A DNA stretch of 64,000 nt. Origin: Chionis minor (Eukaryota > Chordata > Aves > Charadriiformes > Chionididae). Location: assembly GCA_013398295.1 (NCBI GenBank), contig VZSF01009943.1, positions 248,001-312,000 on the forward strand. The letters are read 5' to 3'. Of this stretch, positions 60,066 through 64,000 are shown piece by piece (the first letter of the stretch is position 1; every line of letters begins with the position of its first letter). The notes under the pieces were generated by a model. The model was not told the origin of the DNA. It made no database searches and saw only the letters and a program-made list of their open reading frames with translations. A program made the translations under genes and the position numbers.

Positions 60066-63000
60066 GTACTTGCTTTGAAATAATTTTGGCCAGACTCCTT
60101 TTATTTAATAGGAAAGTTGTGATACAGTGCAACAATACATCATGCATGCCAGAACAAACTTTTGTGTAGGTAGGGAAATTATTGTGATGTACAAAAGAGA
60201 TATTGTTTTTCCATCACTTTGGCCAAACTTTACACTTAGCCTCTCATGTCGGGAGAGGGTGTGACAGTAGATAGGATGTAGCCTTTGAAACTCCATCTCC
60301 GCAGAAAAAAGACAGATGGAATCCAGCTGGCGGATATCACACACGTTTTCTGTTCTCCTGGATATCGCAGATCTGATAAACATGGAAGAATAACAAACCT
60401 TTATAGAATGCAGATGAAGAGAGGAACCTGTCTGTATGTAAAAGAGAAGGGCCTCAGTTGGCTGAATACTTATTTCTGCTAAATGAAAGTTAACTCCCAC
60501 GATCTCATAAAGAGAGAATCTGCCTGTTTGAGGAACGTATTTGATTATATACCACACGAATTTATTGACCTCCCATGGCTGTTGTTATCCTGATCTCATT
60601 TAATAGCGTGTCATTTCAGACTCATATTGATAGCAAGGAAAAGCAGTGCAGGGGGAGGATGTTCGGCGGGAGTTCACTGGGTTGTGTGAATCTTTGCCTC
60701 AGCGAGCCTGATTGGTGGTCTGCGATCACCCAAAGTCTGCACTCTGGCTTTTAAAAGAAAATCTTAGAAACCCAGGAATAATGTGCTAAGACAAGTGTTG
60801 TCTAGTGATGGGAACCCGGAAATGGTAGCTGCGAATACCTGAGTGCGAATGACTCATCCAGTGACCTCCTTTGGCTTCACTGTGTCCTCCTGTAACCTCC
60901 GCATCTTTCCGGCTTCAGATGGAGATGCAAGGCTTTGTTACCCAAAGGATTTTGTGATGTGATTTTTGGCTCCCTAGCAAAACTGCTGCAATTAGTAAGA
61001 GAAGACACCTAAACTAGGATCTGTTGTTGTACCGGTTATTACTGTTGGTTTCACCTGTGCAGATACCGGGTCAAATTCTAGTATGTTTTTTGATTAATAC
61101 AGGGTGAATTTTGATCTCCTTTTACCCAGTAAGGCAGTACTGTCTTAGGTGGTGGAAGGTGGGATGACAGAAGGTGGAATTCTGTTTGTTTAAAATTCTT
61201 CCCTATCCAAAGAAGCTGATGCTGATATGAGTTCCACGAAGAAGTAGATTTTAAGTCTATATTCATTTAATTCACCCCTCTACTGTGGCGGTACTCACAC
61301 ATCTTCTTTTTGTTTTCTTTTGTATAAGTTGCAGTGAAATGTTCCCTTCCCTCCCTGCTATTTCCTTATGGATGAAGGAATTGGTGTCACACAGAGGATA
61401 TCCCAGAGGACGGATCCTCTATCAGTACCACCAAAAGTCTAAATTGCATCTTAGATGTCAGCACTGAGCTTGGCCCACTGCTTCCATTTCAGTCTATTTA
61501 TAATTTGTGAGGTCATGGCCATAAGTGTTTCTTTCATTTCTCCTCAAAAGGAGCAGTGAAACCTGTTTTCAAAGACTTCTGGGCTCTTGAAAGACACACT
61601 AAAACACATATGAGATCACAGGTTGCTACAGAAATGTAGATTATTTGACCTTAAACTCCTCTCTCACAGTACCTACCTCTGCTGCTCCAGAGCATTTTGC
61701 CATCTTCTCTTACCCCTACATCCTTTGGGGCCACTCTGCTTTTGGCTGATGGATTTCAAACGAAGAAAATAAACCCGCAGTAGTGAGCTACCCAAAACCA
61801 GAGGCCTGTTTAAGAAGATTTACCCAAAGCCAATTGTACTGAGTAGGCAAAATATACTCGGCTTTCCCTGAAGGACTTTACCTCAGCCCTTCAAACTGAA
61901 ATTCTGGTTTTGTACAACCCTAGCTCCTGCACCTGCAGGGAGATGCTTATATCTATGTCCATTTTGAAGCATGTTAGTAGTCTTACTGCAGTCAAAATTT
62001 TGCTTGAAGTTAAGCATACAATGTATCTTGAACCTAAGCCTGAGTCCCCAGTGCCTTTGTCTCCCGTGCACTCTACTGCATGCTGGAAACACCTCCTCAG
62101 TTCCAGCTCTGGTTTTCCTATTCAGGGCAGCAAGCATCTGCTGTATTTTCCACCTGATGTCTGAAAAACACAGGTCAGGAGAGAACTACTTCTCCTTTGA
62201 AGAATAAACAGGTTTTTGCAGATGATAGGTTTCATCTGTCTGATAACAAGATAACTACAGAAGCAGAAATTGGATTAGAAATGCATTTTTAGGGGAATTG
62301 TTTCCTGTATCATTTAAATTTTGTTTTGCATTTCCTGAAGTCAGTATAGTGACTTTCCTAACATTATTTCCCTATTTTCAGCTAATAAAAATCACATTGG
62401 TTATAACATTAGTAGGTAATATAATATACTGAGGGCTTTGGGGATATTCTGGAGCTGTGGATGCTTTCATTGTTTTCCTATTAAGTTTTCAAGGGTTCTT
62501 GGTCTATCTTCACTTTTACCTCTTACTTTTATACAAGATTGATTTAGATTTAAAAGGTTCTGGGAAAGAAAAGGGCAACCCCTCCCCCCATTAATAATAT
62601 CTCTTAATGCCTGGAATGGTTTTTCAGCAACACATGTTCTATAGAGGATTTTCTGTTTTGTTGCTTTAAATAGATGCTGTGTATCATTTGGGAAGCCTGA
62701 ATTTTAAACGTCCTTTTTGTATAAGTACGCAGTACGGAAAAAAGGAAAACCTAACCTAAGCCTGTAAGAAGGGAATTTGACATTTAAGAATAACAAAGAC
62801 TGAGCGGTGAAAAGTTTTGTAGTAGTCATTTACAACGCGTAAGCTCTTCTTGTGCAATGGATGGTTTATCCATTCCTAAGCTAGCTGATTTGGGAATTTC
62901 ATTAGATCATGTTTCATAAAGTACCAGGTTCAAGTACTGACGCTTTCAACTTCAAATCACAAAGCTAATGCCACACTGCTGCAGCCAACAGTTGCGCTGT

Positions 63001-64000
63001 TTCCCTGAGGAAACAAGGGGTTGAAGTTCTGCTTTCCAGCCTGCTTTCTCTGGGATTCACTTTTTGCACTTGCAGCTGTAACACAGATTAGGACTCTTCT
63101 GAGAAGCCTGCCCTGCAGTCTGAATTTTGTCCCAGATTCAAAACTGCCATAAACACACACCCCTTGCCACAACCTGTGAACAGCAAAGAGATCAGAAAGC
63201 GTGGCAGGATGAAAATAAAACACACTGAAGTCCCGAGTAGCTGCAAAAAAATCTTTATCTTGTTCTCGTGCAGCACACAAGGTTGTAGACTCACCATTCA
63301 TGTCACCTTGAACTATAACAGCTGTTGACAGTGAAAATAACAGGCTCTACCACAAACAGTTGAGAAGCAAAATCAAGGAAACGAGTGAAAACAAGGAAAC
63401 TTCACCTCCTACACTTCTCTCCATCCCATTCTCTCTGTAGACTTTGTGTCCTTCCATTGCTGGTGGATAGCTGCTATGCTGTCCTTCAGTTTGGTCCCAG
63501 CTGAGGTGTGTTGGGCTGAATCACACACTCAACTAACTGGAGTTGATCCATTGGGGTCCCTGAGCTGGTAGAGGCTGGGAACAGTTGTGTGGGGTGTGCA
63601 CCTTGGAAATGCACTGTTAGCAAAGACCAACGATAACTGGTGGTTTTGCTCACTAAACAAGGTGGAGAACATGAGCCGTATGAAAAATAGCTCTTAAGGC
63701 TGAAGAAAACAGGGGCATTTACCCTATTTCCCTTCACTAGGGCTATTAAACAACCCTCAGATCTCTGTGTCACTTATTTTTGGGTGCCTTTCACTGGGCT
63801 TAATAGCACTATGCAACTTAGAAGCACGAAATCACTATTTATTGCCAAAACACGCAGTAATGGATTGGGACTAACTTGCTAGTTGGCTAAACATGAGTAG
63901 CATTTACTATGTACTGTTGCATTGCATCCCCCACAGTGAGTCTCTGCTGGACAGGCAGCTCTCAGTCACTTGCCCTTTTACTCTTTGGGAAAGGTTCAAC
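60066..64000. other. Non-coding DNA, no gene recognised
   Basis: The section 60640-60960 is less AT-rich, has an inverted CCAAT (CTGATTGG at 60709-60716) and a perfect AP-1 palindrome ATGACTCAT (60849-60857), and lacks simple repeats. It is a plausible but unproven enhancer or conserved element. The rest is AT-rich with no recognisable family, and the window ends without a gene. Confidence 0.5.

Noticed and set aside
1..64000. CRISPR arrays, operons, phage or plasmid features
   Set aside because: No spaced direct repeats, no dense gene order and no ribosome-binding-site pattern. Repeat content is vertebrate (avian) throughout.

Overview
This window looks like intergenic or deep intronic DNA from a bird. 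The main evidence is repeat content: CR1 LINE 3' ends that finish in the octamer ATTCTATG, a solo LTR of the avian ERVL type (TGTCCTGG...CATAACA) with a perfect 5-bp target-site duplication, and several much older amniote relics (CR1/L3-like LINEs and MIR-type SINEs). Base composition is moderately AT-rich throughout. I found no exon of a recognisable protein-coding gene, no tRNA, rRNA or known structural RNA, and no CRISPR or other prokaryotic feature. The longest open frames (up to 217 codons) contain no domain I recognise and are treated as chance frames.

Layout. Positions 1-2848 hold a 1,249-bp block, including a CR1 3' fragment, that appears twice with no mismatch seen by eye (1-1249 and 1600-2848). 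A single N at 1250 follows the first copy, so unmerged overlapping contig ends are the most likely explanation. Positions 2.85-12.8 kb are mostly featureless single-copy DNA with a small CpG-rich patch near 4.3 kb, a probable antisense LINE relic at 7.6-8.5 kb, a MIR at 10.6 kb and a CR1 tip at 12.8 kb. The solo LTR occupies 13095-13747. Positions 17.9-27 kb are a cluster of old relics: three plus-strand CR1/L3-like fragments (19.3, 25.2 and 26.6 kb), two minus-strand MIRs (20.0 and 23.9 kb) and a small tandem duplication (18.0 kb). Positions 27-45 kb are nearly bare apart from a MIR at 32.1 kb and low-complexity tracts. At 45.2 kb there is a diverged 78-bp tandem duplication followed by a polypyrimidine tract. 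An old CR1 3' end lies at 48.1-48.5 kb. The most complete element, a 5'-truncated and clearly dead CR1 with reverse-transcriptase sequence, spans 49.4-51.33 kb. A MIR and a CR1 tip follow at 53.1 and 54.2 kb, and 54.2-64 kb holds nothing I can name.

The window therefore records layered retrotransposition rather than genes acting together: ancient MIR and L3-like copies shared across amniotes, an intermediate CR1 layer, and younger avian CR1 and ERVL insertions. I did not find a credible undescribed system. The observations most worth checking are the exact duplication around the N, the clean solo LTR, the decay pattern of the 49-51 kb CR1, and the 78-bp tandem duplication. Family assignments of repeats come from remembered consensus patterns and were not tested by a search.
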